Positions 1-8,946 of a stretch of DNA of 64,000 bases are shown here, piece by piece. The position numbers were made by a program, and so were the translations under genes. The notes beneath the pieces are model-generated. The model did not search any database. It was not told the origin of the DNA and was given only the letters and a program-made list of their open reading frames with translations. The DNA comes from Novosphingobium nitrogenifigens DSM 19370 (GTDB lineage Bacteria; Pseudomonadota; Alphaproteobacteria; Sphingomonadales; Sphingomonadaceae): contig NZ_GL876932.1 in assembly GCF_000192575.1 (NCBI RefSeq), forward strand, positions 60,350 to 124,349, written 5' to 3'. The number at the start of each line of letters is the position of its first letter. Position 1 is the first letter of the stretch.

Positions 1-570
1 CTTGGGCTCGACCATCTTGCCGCGCGCCTGCCGTCTCCCTTGCAGAGGGCAATCGCACTGGCGACGGGGCTTGTGCTGGTCATCGTGCCGATGACCTTGA
101 CCGACATCCAACGCACCACCATGCGGGCTGATGATACCCGTCAGGCCGCCAGCGCCTGGGTCCGCGCCCATGTCGCCCCGGATCGTTCGGTCCTTATCGA
201 ACAGGCCGCCTTCAGCCTGCTCGATCGCCCTGGCCCTGTCCTGTTTCCCTTGGGAAACAAGGGTTGCATCGAAGTCCACCACGCTCTTTCAGCGCCGCCC
301 TCGTACAAGAAAGTCAACGATATGCGGGCCGATCACGCCATCGTCGACATCGGCAACGTCGATCCGGCCCTGCTGCCCGGATGTACCGCCGACGTCGCCA
401 TCTTCTCCCACTATCGCCGCTATGGCGACGAGGCGGCACTCTATGGCCCTGAACTTTCCAATTACCGCGCGCTGCTGCGCAACGGGCGTATCCTGCGCAC
501 ATTCACCCCCATTCCGGGCCGACGCGGTGGTCCGATCGTCGATGTCGTGCTGATGAGGCCTATCCGATAA
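1..570 (+). CDS. C-terminal part of a membrane glycosyltransferase-like protein (5' end outside window)
   Basis: The reading frame is open to the first base of the window, so the gene starts upstream; a TTG at 40 is not needed as a start. The visible part has one hydrophobic segment (about residues 15-33 of the fragment) followed by a roughly 140-residue soluble tail beginning with a helix of the type DTRQAASAWVRAHV. Polytopic mannosyl/arabinosyl-transferase-like proteins (ArnT/PMT type) often end with a last membrane helix and a soluble domain that starts in this way. The catalytic N-terminal loops are outside the window, so the substrate cannot be stated. A purely hypothetical membrane protein remains possible. 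Confidence 0.6.
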   Translation, partial: LGLDHLAARLPSPLQRAIALATGLVLVIVPMTLTDIQRTTMRADDTRQAASAWVRAHVAPDRSVLIEQAAFSLLDRPGPVLFPLGNKGCIEVHHALSAPPSYKKVNDMRADHAIVDIGNVDPALLPGCTADVAIFSHYRRYGDEAALYGPELSNYRALLRNGRILRTFTPIPGRRGGPIVDVVLMRPIR

Positions 571-680
571 GGCAAAATACATGTCATATCGGATATGGAA
601 ATGCTCAGGACGATTGTTGCATTTTCTTTATCCATGAGTAATAAGATCGGATACTTCGTCAATTTTCGCGGCGATGATCC

Positions 681-1895
681 TTGCAATACTATCTCGAGCG
701 CATCCCCGAGGACTTTGACGGTCTTGCCTTCGATCCGTTATGCCGGATGGCCTGCGCCATGCCGGGGATTGCGGGGGTCGAAATCACGGTGGAGGGCGCT
801 TCGCGGCGCTGGTCCCATGCCTGCGGCGGGGTGCAACGCCATCTCGTGGGGCAGATCGCCTTCGGCCCCGACGACATCGGCACGCTCGCCCTGCTCGACG
901 AAAGTCCACGCGAGGCATCGGAGGACGAGCGGATCGGCTGGGAACCCCTGCGCACTCTCGCTCACCAATTGCTGGCTCTGCAACTCGATTTCCAGGTCCT
1001 GTCCCGGCGGCAGAAATTCTACCAGTTGCTCGCCGACGCTTCGACCGAAACGATCGTCCGCGCCGATCTCGACGGCGTCCGGCGGTATTTCTCCCCCTCG
1101 ATCCGCGAATTGCTGGGGTATGAACCCGATGAACTGATCGGCACCCGGGCAGCGGACATCACTCACCCCGACGACATCGCCCCGCTCGCGGCCTTGATGA
1201 AGACCCTCCGCGAAGGCCAGATGGAAACCGCGGTCTGCGAATTGCGGCAACAGCACAAGAACGGCTCGTGGGTCTGGATAGAAGCCTCACTACGACTGAC
1301 GCGAAACAGAAATACCGGAGAACCGGATGGTTATGTCGTGTCGGTGCGCAGCATCGACCGACGCAAGGCCTACGAGGCCCGGCTCGAACGACTGGCGGGT
1401 AGCGATGAATTGACCGGCCTGCCCAATCGGGCTCTATTCCGCCGCCTGCTTGACGAACGGCTCACCTCAGAGACGCGGTTTGCACTGCTTTACATGGATC
1501 TCGACGGGTTCAAGCAAGTCAACGACCAACTCGGCCATCACACCGGCGATATGGTCCTGCGTGCATTGGGCGTGCGGCTGGCCTCGCATTTACGCACTGA
1601 GGATGTCGTCGCGCGTCTGGGTGGAGACGAATTCACCGCCCTGATTGATATGCACAGCAAGGGCGATACGCAGGGCAAGAATATCGCGGCCCTATGCGAA
1701 CGCCTGATTGCAGCAGCGGCCACCCCGTTCTCGACCCCGGATGGCGAAATCACCGTGGGACTGAGTATCGGCATCGCTACATCCTTGGGAAACATCCGCG
1801 ATGCCGACATGCTGCTTTTCCGTGCGGACCGCGCACTCTATGAGGCAAAGAACGCGGGGAAGAACACCTATCGCTTTGCCGATCCTGCAGGATAA
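681..1895 (+). CDS. PAS-GGDEF diguanylate cyclase
   Basis: Predicted cytoplasmic enzyme making cyclic di-GMP from two GTP. Residues about 1-105 are an unassigned N-terminal region, 110-225 a PAS domain with its PAC-like end (WVWIEASL...), and 235-400 a GGDEF domain. The signature GGDEF is intact at about 314-318 and an RTED tetrapeptide sits exactly five residues upstream, matching the RxxD product-inhibition I-site. No EAL domain and no membrane helix are seen. A TGA lies in frame two codons before the TTG at 681, so that TTG is the furthest possible start; ATGs at residues 23 and 27 are alternatives. The gene converges on the GAF-GGDEF-EAL gene, with a hairpin repeat directly after its stop. 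Confidence 0.9.
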   Translation: MQYYLERIPEDFDGLAFDPLCRMACAMPGIAGVEITVEGASRRWSHACGGVQRHLVGQIAFGPDDIGTLALLDESPREASEDERIGWEPLRTLAHQLLALQLDFQVLSRRQKFYQLLADASTETIVRADLDGVRRYFSPSIRELLGYEPDELIGTRAADITHPDDIAPLAALMKTLREGQMETAVCELRQQHKNGSWVWIEASLRLTRNRNTGEPDGYVVSVRSIDRRKAYEARLERLAGSDELTGLPNRALFRRLLDERLTSETRFALLYMDLDGFKQVNDQLGHHTGDMVLRALGVRLASHLRTEDVVARLGGDEFTALIDMHSKGDTQGKNIAALCERLIAAAATPFSTPDGEITVGLSIGIATSLGNIRDADMLLFRADRALYEAKNAGKNTYRFADPAG

Positions 1896-1935
1896 TACCA
1901 AGCTGCGATGAGTTTCTCTCATTGCAGGTCCGCAT
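1895..1935. repeat. Dispersed hairpin repeat, copy C
   Basis: Starting on the last base of the diguanylate cyclase stop codon is a hairpin with arms CTGCGATGAG (1903-1912) and CTCATTGCAG (1918-1927), one G-U pair and loop TTTCT. Its left half matches copy A near 49644 and its right half matches copy B near 49729. It lies between two convergent genes and could serve as a bidirectional terminator, although no clear T-tract follows. Confidence 0.75.
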
Positions 1936-1956
1936 AAGGCCCTTCGATGCCTGCGA

Positions 1957-3780
1957 TCAAAATTGCCCGATCGCGTGACAAGTACGAGCCGCAACCAGCA
2001 TGCTGGCCATGGCGGCGCGATCGAGAGGACGCGCAAAGAGGTATCCCTGCCCCAGCGTGCAGCCCAGATTGCGCAGTTGCATAGCCTGCGACGCGCTTTC
2101 GACGCCTTCGGCGACGACCAGAATATCCATGCGGCGGGCGGCGTGAAGCAAGCCGCCGACAATGGCTGCCTGTCGCGCGTCGGTCAGAACGCCGTTGCTC
2201 AGCCGGGAGTCGATCTTCATGGCATAGAGCGGCAATGTCAGCAGGGGTTCCACCATGCCGCCGTCCAGGCCGAAATCGTCGAGCACAATGCGAATGCCCC
2301 TTGCATGAAGCCCGGTAACCGTCTGCATAAACCCCGCGTCGCGGGTCGCGGCGCAAACTTTCTCGGGAATTTCGATCACCAGTTGCGCCGGGTTGAGCCC
2401 ATGATGCTCAATGGCATTGGCAACCAGCTTTTCCAGCCGCCCGCCCAGAAAGTCCGCCTTTGACACATTGATGCCGATCGGACCTCCATGCAGGCCGAGC
2501 GCCGCCCAATCGCGCATGTCCCGCGCCACCAGTTCGAGCATGCGCGCAGTCAGTTCCGCCGCGACCTTGGGATCGTCGGTCGCATCCTGAAAACTCGCGG
2601 CGGAAAGCACGTCGCCCTTCGCCATCCGCAACCGGCACAAGGCTTCAAGGCCGATGATCTCATAGGTGTCGAGCCGGACGATCGGCTGGTAATGCGCTTC
2701 GATCCGCCCCTCGGCCAGAGCCGCGCTCAGATCCCGGACCGCCGCGATGCGATGCATGATCCGCGTATCGATGCCCGGCCAATACCGGACAAAACCGCCG
2801 CGGCGGACTTCCTTGGCATGATAGAGCGCAATGTCGGCGTTCTGCAGGACGGTTTCGGGGGTGCGGTCGGTGATCGCGACCAGCGCGCCGCCGATAGTCC
2901 CGCGCGGGATGATCGTGTGGCCTTCGCACACCATGACCGTGCTCAGCCGGGTCAGGACATCTTCGGCAAAGCCATCGAGATCGCTGAGCGCGGCGGCCGC
3001 TTCGACCAGAATGGTGAACTCGTCACCCCCGGTGCGGAACACCCGGTCGGGCGCAATCGAGGCCGCGACCCGCGTCGCGACGGTCTGCAACAACTGATCC
3101 CCGATCGGATGACCGAAGCTGTCGTTGGTGACTTTGAGATTGTCGAGATCGAGCACCAGCAAGGCCCACCGCCCCGCAACAGAGCAATCGAGTCCGGCCA
3201 GCGCCGCCCCGAATGCCGCCCGGTTGGGCAGGCCGGTCAGCGCATCGACCAGTGCCTGGCGCTCGCGTTCCTGCACGCGGCGGTGCCGGGCAAGGGCAAT
3301 CCCGCACAGTTCGGTGCAGGCCTCTATGATGCCCTGTTCGTTTGGACCTGGCGCACGCGCTTCCTGATAATAGAGCGCGAACGTTGCGACGACCCGGCCG
3401 GAATGGTCGAGAATCGGGGTCGACCAGCACGCGTGCAGACCAAAGGAAAGCGCGAGATAGCGATAATCGTGCCAGCGCGGGTCCGTGGCAATATCGGTGA
3501 CCACCACCGGTTCGCGCAGATAAGCCGCACTGCCGCACGAGCCGACTTTCGGCCCGATCATCAGCCCGTCGATGGCATCGTTATAGGCCCTCGGCAGGCT
3601 CGGCGCAGACAGCGGATGAAGGTATCCTTCGCGATCGACTTCCAGCACCGAGCACAGCAGCCCCGGCGCCAGTTCCTCCACCTGATGGCACAAAGTGTCG
3701 ATCGTCAGCTTGAGGTCGGCCCCCTTCGCGATCATCTCCAAAATGGTGTTGCGCAGCGCGAGCACCCGTTTCCCTGTCAT
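1957..3780 (-). CDS. GAF-GGDEF-EAL cyclic-di-GMP phosphodiesterase/diguanylate cyclase
   Basis: Predicted cytoplasmic two-headed c-di-GMP enzyme. Residues about 15-165 form a GAF sensor, 180-340 a GGDEF domain and 355-605 an EAL domain. GGDEF is intact (about 251-255) but the I-site position reads IAPD rather than RxxD, so product inhibition is probably lost. In the EAL domain the catalytic set looks complete: EAL in GLEALCRL, NVS, EIPE, LDDFG, MKID, AEGVES and QGY. Phosphodiesterase activity is therefore expected; cyclase activity is possible. No membrane segment is visible, so the GAF domain should sense an internal ligand. The next upstream gene on this strand ends 280 bases away, so it is probably transcribed alone. 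Confidence 0.92.
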   Translation of the reverse strand: MTGKRVLALRNTILEMIAKGADLKLTIDTLCHQVEELAPGLLCSVLEVDREGYLHPLSAPSLPRAYNDAIDGLMIGPKVGSCGSAAYLREPVVVTDIATDPRWHDYRYLALSFGLHACWSTPILDHSGRVVATFALYYQEARAPGPNEQGIIEACTELCGIALARHRRVQERERQALVDALTGLPNRAAFGAALAGLDCSVAGRWALLVLDLDNLKVTNDSFGHPIGDQLLQTVATRVAASIAPDRVFRTGGDEFTILVEAAAALSDLDGFAEDVLTRLSTVMVCEGHTIIPRGTIGGALVAITDRTPETVLQNADIALYHAKEVRRGGFVRYWPGIDTRIMHRIAAVRDLSAALAEGRIEAHYQPIVRLDTYEIIGLEALCRLRMAKGDVLSAASFQDATDDPKVAAELTARMLELVARDMRDWAALGLHGGPIGINVSKADFLGGRLEKLVANAIEHHGLNPAQLVIEIPEKVCAATRDAGFMQTVTGLHARGIRIVLDDFGLDGGMVEPLLTLPLYAMKIDSRLSNGVLTDARQAAIVGGLLHAARRMDILVVAEGVESASQAMQLRNLGCTLGQGYLFARPLDRAAMASMLVAARTCHAIGQF

Positions 3781-4064
3781 CGATTGGCCGAAGATTCGAT
3801 CTCCCGTCCTAGCCGCCGACAGTTAACATTCTGAAAACCGCGCAATCGGTTTACGGCAAAAGATCGACCTTTCCAAGCGCCCTCTCATCAAACGAAGAAG
3901 CCGTTGTTTTATATCCGAAGTGGATATTGTTTGAAAGCAAGAAGAACCGGAATTCCTGGTTTTCCCTGATGACGATTCCCACCATCCACTCGGAAAATCC
4001 GGATTTTTCTGCTCTGAGGCCCGCTCACTCCGAATGAATATTACCACGCCATCCCACCCCGGGA
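3781..4064. other. Intergenic region between GAF-GGDEF-EAL and porin genes
   Basis: This 284-base stretch is AT-richer than its surroundings. A 74-codon frame on the minus strand has no recognisable content and was not accepted. A short dyad, AACCGGAATTCCTGGTT, lies near 3950. It probably holds the promoter of the downstream c-di-GMP gene and the 3' end of the porin transcript. Confidence 0.4.
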
Positions 4065-5609
4065 TCAGAATCGGTAGCTGAGCCAGCCCGCCAGAAAGGT
4101 TGAGTTGGTAAACCCCGCGCGTTTGAGCACGTCGCCCGCCAGCATCCGTTCAGCGCGTCCGGTGAAGGTAAGACGCGAAGTCAGCGGCCAGACGACCTGG
4201 GCCCGCACGACGCGTCCCACGTCATGACCGCGCACGGCCTGCGTGCCTGCATAGGCAGTCCCGTTCGAGCGATAGACCGCATCGGTATCGTCATTGCGCC
4301 AGACCTTTTCGTATTCGATGGTCGTGCGCACGGTCTTGAACGCGTGGAACGTGAAATTGGGCGCAATCGCGCGCATGTTGGTCGGGGTCAGGAACAGGCC
4401 GTAGCTGTAATAGATATTGTTCCCGAACGGCGAGAACGCATCGCGCAGCTTGCCCCCCTGAAACGCGCCGCCGCCCGAGGCATAGTCGGCATGAATACCA
4501 AGGCGGGGGGCCTTGGCGTCCTTACCCAGACGCCATGTCTGCGCCAGAAACGCCTGCCACGCGTCAATCGGGCGGGCATTCTGGTATCCGCCCTGATGAT
4601 TGACCGTCCAGTCGATAGTGACGCGCCCGATTTCGCCCCACAGCCGCGCCCCGGTATAGATGCGCTGTTCGCGCGCAGCCGTAGTGCCCCAGGTCGCGGC
4701 CAGATTGCGATAACGCCACAGAAACGGGTCGAGATAGAGCTTCGACCCGCCAAGCAGGCCGCGCGGCACGACCCAGCCCGCCGTAACGCCGGAAAAGCGG
4801 CGCGACAGGTCGCTGATATCGTCGCCCGTGCCGCCGTTGCCATAGCCCGTCATGTGCAGGTCGAAGAGATCCGCGCGCAGCGTGGGACCGCGCACCCAAG
4901 CCCGCACGCCGTTTTCGACCTGCCGCACGTTGTTGTTGTCGCGCTGGGACACCAGGAGGTTCGGCCCGTCGGTGAATTCCTGCCGTCCATAGCGGACGCC
5001 GAAATGGACCGAGCCCACCTTTTCGCTCGCTTCGGCAAAGCTCTGCAACCAGACGAGATCATTGCGCTGGGTACCCGTCGGTGTGCCCAGATTGATGCCC
5101 GAGAGCCCGCCATGGGCGACTTCGCCGTAAAAGCGGATATGGCTGCCGATGTGGAGGTCCGCGCCCCCGACCAGACGCAGCATGTCCTGCCGCTGCGCCT
5201 CGACATCCTTGAGCCCCGGATTGGTGGTGAGGTTGGTGCGGAACCGCGCCTCGCCGCTGAGCGTCAGGTAGATGTCGTGGCTGCTGTCGAAGGAAATGCA
5301 CTTGAGACGGTCGAGCACATCGTGGCGATTGCGCGCGTCGCACATGCGGCGCCAATCCTCGCCCCAGCGCGACAGGTTGTAGCCCGCCGTCGTCGCGCCG
5401 TCCCCGATCGCTTCGTTGGGATAGACCGAGACGGCCGGTTCAGCCGGATTGCGCGTGCTCTTGTAAGCGCCGAACGTGATGCCGTTGTTCGAGGAAGCAG
5501 CAGAATCCTGCGCCGACCGGAGATCCTGTTCGGCGGCGTGGGCGGAAACCGTGCAGGACAGCGCGCAGGCGCAAGTCAGCAGCGCCCGCCGCGTGAGACG
5601 GTACGTCAT
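4065..5609 (-). CDS. Alginate-export (AlgE)-type outer-membrane porin
   Basis: A 514-residue protein with an N-terminal signal peptide ending near SAHA, then alternating beta-strand sequence to a C-terminal phenylalanine (SYRF), as expected of an outer-membrane barrel. The stretch with LSGEARFRTNL followed by strands rich in glycine and aromatics resembles the alginate-export family (Pfam Alginate_exp type), which in many proteobacteria are general carboxylate or saccharide channels rather than alginate exporters. No alginate genes are near. It starts 74 bases downstream of dctA on the same strand, so it is likely the outer-membrane partner for dicarboxylate uptake; that is inference from position. 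A small hairpin (5648-5665) between the two genes could lower its expression relative to dctA. Confidence 0.75.
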   Translation of the reverse strand: MTYRLTRRALLTCACALSCTVSAHAAEQDLRSAQDSAASSNNGITFGAYKSTRNPAEPAVSVYPNEAIGDGATTAGYNLSRWGEDWRRMCDARNRHDVLDRLKCISFDSSHDIYLTLSGEARFRTNLTTNPGLKDVEAQRQDMLRLVGGADLHIGSHIRFYGEVAHGGLSGINLGTPTGTQRNDLVWLQSFAEASEKVGSVHFGVRYGRQEFTDGPNLLVSQRDNNNVRQVENGVRAWVRGPTLRADLFDLHMTGYGNGGTGDDISDLSRRFSGVTAGWVVPRGLLGGSKLYLDPFLWRYRNLAATWGTTAAREQRIYTGARLWGEIGRVTIDWTVNHQGGYQNARPIDAWQAFLAQTWRLGKDAKAPRLGIHADYASGGGAFQGGKLRDAFSPFGNNIYYSYGLFLTPTNMRAIAPNFTFHAFKTVRTTIEYEKVWRNDDTDAVYRSNGTAYAGTQAVRGHDVGRVVRAQVVWPLTSRLTFTGRAERMLAGDVLKRAGFTNSTFLAGWLSYRF

Positions 5610-5647
5610 GGGGTTATCCTGTTATCTTGTGTGCGAACCGAAGAGCG

Positions 5648-5665
5648 CGGCCCTTTTGCGGGCCG
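5648..5665 (-). terminator. Small hairpin between dctA and porin gene
   Basis: CGGCCC (5648-5653) pairs with GGGCCG (5660-5665) around a 6-base loop. There is no T-tract on the minus strand, so it is more likely an attenuating or transcript-stabilising hairpin than a full terminator. Confidence 0.35.
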
Positions 5666-5683
5666 TCACCCGTGCAGGAAATG

Positions 5684-7000
5684 TCAGGCCGCGTTCTGGC
5701 CGGCAGGACGGGCGGCAAGCGCGGCATTCAGGCGTTCGCGGTCCAGCTGCCCTTCCCACCGCGACACCACGATCGTCGCGACCGCATTGCCGATGAAGTT
5801 GGTCAGAGAACGGCACTCGCTCATGAAACGGTCGACCCCGAGGATCAACGCCATGCCGGCGACCGGAACCGAAGGCACGATCGACAGCGTCGCGGCCAGC
5901 GTGATGAACCCGGCCCCGGTGACGCCCGCCGCACCTTTCGAGGACAGCATGGCCACGCCCAGCAGCAGTGCCTGTTCGCCGAGCGAGAGGTGAACCCCGG
6001 TCGCCTGGGCAATGAACAGCGCGGCCAGCGTCATGTAGATATTGGTGCCGTCGAGATTGAACGAATAGCCGGTCGGAACCACCAGCCCGACGATGGCCTT
6101 GGGACAACCCGCCGCTTCAAGCTTGGAAATAAGCCCCGGCAACGCGCTTTCGGACGAGGACGTACCGAGCACCAGCAGCAGTTCGGTCTTGAGATAGGCG
6201 ATCAGGCGCAGGATCGAGAACCCGCAGACTCGCGCCACCAGTCCCAGCACGACCAGCACGAACAGCGCCGAGGTGAAATAGAACGTCGCGACCAGCCCGA
6301 GCAGTGCCAGCAGCGCGCCGATGCCGTATTTGCCGATGGTGAACGCCATGGCGCCAAAGGCCCCGATCGGAGCGGCCTTCATGACCAGCCCGACCAGACG
6401 GAACACGACGTCGCACAGGCTTTCCAGCATGGTCGTGACCGGTTCGCCGACTTCCCCGGCGAGCGAGAGCGCAATGCCGAAGAGGATGGCGACGAAGACG
6501 ACCTGCAGGATATTGCCCTGGACCAGCGCGGACCCGACGGTGTCGGGAATGATCCCGGTCAGGAACCCGACAACGCTGGTTTCATGCGCCTTGACCGCAT
6601 ATTCGCTGACTTTGGCCGCGCTGAGCGTCGCCGGATCGACGTGGAGCGCGGCACCGGGCTGAACCAGATTGCCGACGATCATGCCGACGATCAGCGCGAG
6701 TGTCGAAAACACGAAGAAATAGCCGAACGCCTTGCCCGCAACCCGACCGACCGCGGCCAGATCGCGCATCCCGGCGACCCCGGTGACGATGGTCAGGAAA
6801 ATGACCGGGGCAATGACCATTTTCACCAGCTTGATGAAAGCATCGCCCAGCGGCTGCATCGCAGCGCCCGTGGCGGGAGCGAAGTGCCCCAGCACCACGC
6901 CCGCGGCAATGGCGACCACCACCTGGACATAGAGATGCCGGTGAAGCCCCCGCTTTGCCGACGCAGGCACGGTTTCGGATGGGAATTCGCGCATGGGCAA
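5684..7000 (-). CDS. dctA: C4-dicarboxylate:cation symporter DctA
   Basis: A 438-residue polytopic inner-membrane protein of the dicarboxylate/amino acid:cation symporter family, taking up succinate, fumarate and malate with protons. Family signatures are visible: the serine-rich re-entrant loop [13 protein letters not shown] (about 270-285), [15 protein letters not shown] and the substrate-binding [15 protein letters not shown] near the C-terminus. Length fits the family (about 430). The divergent DctB/DctD genes begin about 200 bases away and are the expected regulators. A TATAAT hexamer on the minus strand at 7119-7114 is a possible -10 element; no convincing -24/-12 sigma-54 promoter was found between the divergent genes. 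Confidence 0.95.
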   Translation of the reverse strand: MPMREFPSETVPASAKRGLHRHLYVQVVVAIAAGVVLGHFAPATGAAMQPLGDAFIKLVKMVIAPVIFLTIVTGVAGMRDLAAVGRVAGKAFGYFFVFSTLALIVGMIVGNLVQPGAALHVDPATLSAAKVSEYAVKAHETSVVGFLTGIIPDTVGSALVQGNILQVVFVAILFGIALSLAGEVGEPVTTMLESLCDVVFRLVGLVMKAAPIGAFGAMAFTIGKYGIGALLALLGLVATFYFTSALFVLVVLGLVARVCGFSILRLIAYLKTELLLVLGTSSSESALPGLISKLEAAGCPKAIVGLVVPTGYSFNLDGTNIYMTLAALFIAQATGVHLSLGEQALLLGVAMLSSKGAAGVTGAGFITLAATLSIVPSVPVAGMALILGVDRFMSECRSLTNFIGNAVATIVVSRWEGQLDRERLNAALAARPAGQNAA

Positions 7001-7173
7001 CCTTTCGTCCTCTCTCGGAAACGGTCTTCCGCCGCTTCGGAGATCGATTTTGCCGGTCGGGCAGACAAATTCAACATCGCCGCGATAATCCCATACCTCA
7101 TTGATATTAGATGATTATATCCACCGTCACGACAAGCATCCGTGTAGATTTCAACACTGGAAATTGACCCTTA

Positions 7174-7189
7174 GTGCAAGTTTTTGCAC
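7174..7189. promoter_or_regulatory. Palindrome GTGCAA-N4-TTGCAC, candidate DctD site
   Basis: A perfect 6-4-6 dyad lies between dctA and dctB, just before the preferred dctB ATG at 7198. NtrC-family regulators bind dyads of this size and the regulator is encoded next door, so a DctD site is a reasonable inference. A weaker dyad, ATTTC-N7-GAAAT, lies at 7148-7164. The palindrome also argues against using the GTG at 7174 as start codon. Confidence 0.5.
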
Positions 7190-7197
7190 AACAAGGC

Positions 7198-8946
7198 ATG
7201 GCCGCCCCGCTTCTCCCGACTCGGCTCGATCAACGCCTTGCCCTGCCGGTGCTCGTCGGCATGGCTCTCTTGGTCGTGCTGATCGCGTGGCAGGCCGGAC
7301 ACCTGACCCGGCGCGCCTATATTGCCGAAGCCTCGGGCCAGCTCGATGTCGATGCGGGCCTGCGGGCGGCGCTCATTCAGGCGGAAATCGACCGCTTTCA
7401 CCTGCTCCCCATGGCCCTTGCCGAAGATCGCGATATCGCCGCTGCGCTTGCCGGAGCGCAGGACGCGACACCGCGCCTCGACCAGCGGCTCGAAACACTG
7501 GCGCAGGAAACCGGGGCCGCCGATCTCTATCTCTTGCGCGGCGACGGCACCGCCATTGCCGCCAGCAATTTCCGCAAGCCGACATCCTTCGTCGGCCACA
7601 GCTTTGCCTTCCGCGACTATTACCGCGACGCGCTCCGCAAGGGCAGCAGCATGCAGTTCGGGCTTGGGACCACCAGCCATCGCCCCGGCCTCTATTTCGC
7701 GCGGCGCACCGTCGGTAACGGGTTTATCGTCGTCAAACGCGAGTTCCTGGGAATCGAGGCGGAATGGGCAGGAGCCCCCGGCCTCACGCTGGTGACGGAT
7801 GCGGACGGCGTCGTTGTCGTCGCCAGCGCGCCCGACTTGCGCTTTCGCACGATGCAGCGGCTCGATCCCGCACGCGAGGCGCGGGTACGGGCAGCCCTGC
7901 GCGCCGATCGCGGCCCCCTGCAACCGCTGGGCGTCACCCCCACGGGCGAAGGGCCGCTGGTGCGGATCGACACGCTCGGCGAAGGGCAATGGATCCATGC
8001 CATGGCCCCGGCGGGCGTGTCGGGATGGCATGTCCACCGCTTCGTGCCCGTGGGCGAACACATCGCCAATGCGCAGCGCATGGCATGGGCTCTGGGTGCC
8101 CTTGCGGGCGTGGTCGTCCTCGCCGCGCTCGCAGGCCTGTGGCTGCGGCGCCATCGGCAACAGCTGCGCACGGCCGAGCTCAAGGCCGAAGTCGATGTCC
8201 GCACCGCCGAACTGCGCCGCGAGATCGCCGAACGCACCGAAGTCGAACAGCGCGCCGATCTCCTGCGCGAGGAATTGCGGCAGGCCAATCGCCTCGCCAC
8301 ACTGGGGCAGGTAACTGCGGGCATCGCCCACGAAACCGCCCAACCGGTCGCCGCGATCCGGTCCTATGCCGACAACGGCATCGCCTTTCTCGAACGCGGG
8401 AACATCGCCACCGCGCGCGCCAATTTTACCGCGATCAGCGGATTGACCGAACGGGTCGGGGCGATCACTGCCCAATTGCGCAATTTCTCGCGGCGGCGCG
8501 AGGATCAGGTCCGCGCCATGCCGCTCAGCGAAGCGGTCGAGGGCGCGCTCCTGATCCTGCGTCCCCGTCTGGGCGGCATTGCCTGCGACATCGCGCTGGG
8601 CGAAGACCCGCTGGTCATGGCCAGTCGGCTGCGGCTGGAACAGGTTCTGGTCAACCTGCTCCACAATGCCATCGACGCTCTCTCCAGCCGGCCCGACGCG
8701 CGCATCGAGCTTGTCGCCACACAGGAAGGAGGCCGCGTCCGCCTGCGCATCCGCGACAACGGCCCCGGCATATCGCCTGAAATCGCCGGGCGCCTGTTCA
8801 CACCCTTTGCCACCTCGCGCACCCATGGCCTTGGCCTCGGCCTTGTCATCGCACAGGACATCATGCGCGAGATGGACGGGGAAATCGTTGCCGTGGACAG
8901 CGCCGAGGGCGCAGTCTTCGACGTTCTGCTGAAAGCTGCCGAATGA
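7198..8946 (+). CDS. dctB: C4-dicarboxylate sensor histidine kinase DctB
   Basis: Inner-membrane sensor kinase of the DctB family. A first membrane helix (about residues 12-30) is followed by a periplasmic double-Cache-like sensor (about 35-285), a second helix (about 292-312), a coiled region and the kinase core. The H-box reads AGIAHETAQP with its phospho-accepting His near residue 377; the N-box (VNLLHNAIDAL), G1 (RDNGPGIS), F-box (LFTPFATS) and G2 (GLGLGL) are all present. A GTG at 7174 would add eight residues but falls in a palindrome, so ATG 7198 was chosen. The stop overlaps the dctD start by four bases (ATGA), indicating coupling. Confidence 0.93.
   Translation: MAAPLLPTRLDQRLALPVLVGMALLVVLIAWQAGHLTRRAYIAEASGQLDVDAGLRAALIQAEIDRFHLLPMALAEDRDIAAALAGAQDATPRLDQRLETLAQETGAADLYLLRGDGTAIAASNFRKPTSFVGHSFAFRDYYRDALRKGSSMQFGLGTTSHRPGLYFARRTVGNGFIVVKREFLGIEAEWAGAPGLTLVTDADGVVVVASAPDLRFRTMQRLDPAREARVRAALRADRGPLQPLGVTPTGEGPLVRIDTLGEGQWIHAMAPAGVSGWHVHRFVPVGEHIANAQRMAWALGALAGVVVLAALAGLWLRRHRQQLRTAELKAEVDVRTAELRREIAERTEVEQRADLLREELRQANRLATLGQVTAGIAHETAQPVAAIRSYADNGIAFLERGNIATARANFTAISGLTERVGAITAQLRNFSRRREDQVRAMPLSEAVEGALLILRPRLGGIACDIALGEDPLVMASRLRLEQVLVNLLHNAIDALSSRPDARIELVATQEGGRVRLRIRDNGPGISPEIAGRLFTPFATSRTHGLGLGLVIAQDIMREMDGEIVAVDSAEGAVFDVLLKAAE

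Noticed and set aside
3823..4047. A 74-codon minus-strand frame between the GAF-GGDEF-EAL and porin genes
   Set aside because: Low-complexity, arginine/serine-rich translation without family resemblance, no ribosome-binding site, and composition typical of non-coding sequence.
7001..7197. Sigma-54 promoter for dctA or dctB
   Set aside because: No GG-N10-GC pair with acceptable flanks to the -24/-12 consensus was found on either strand.
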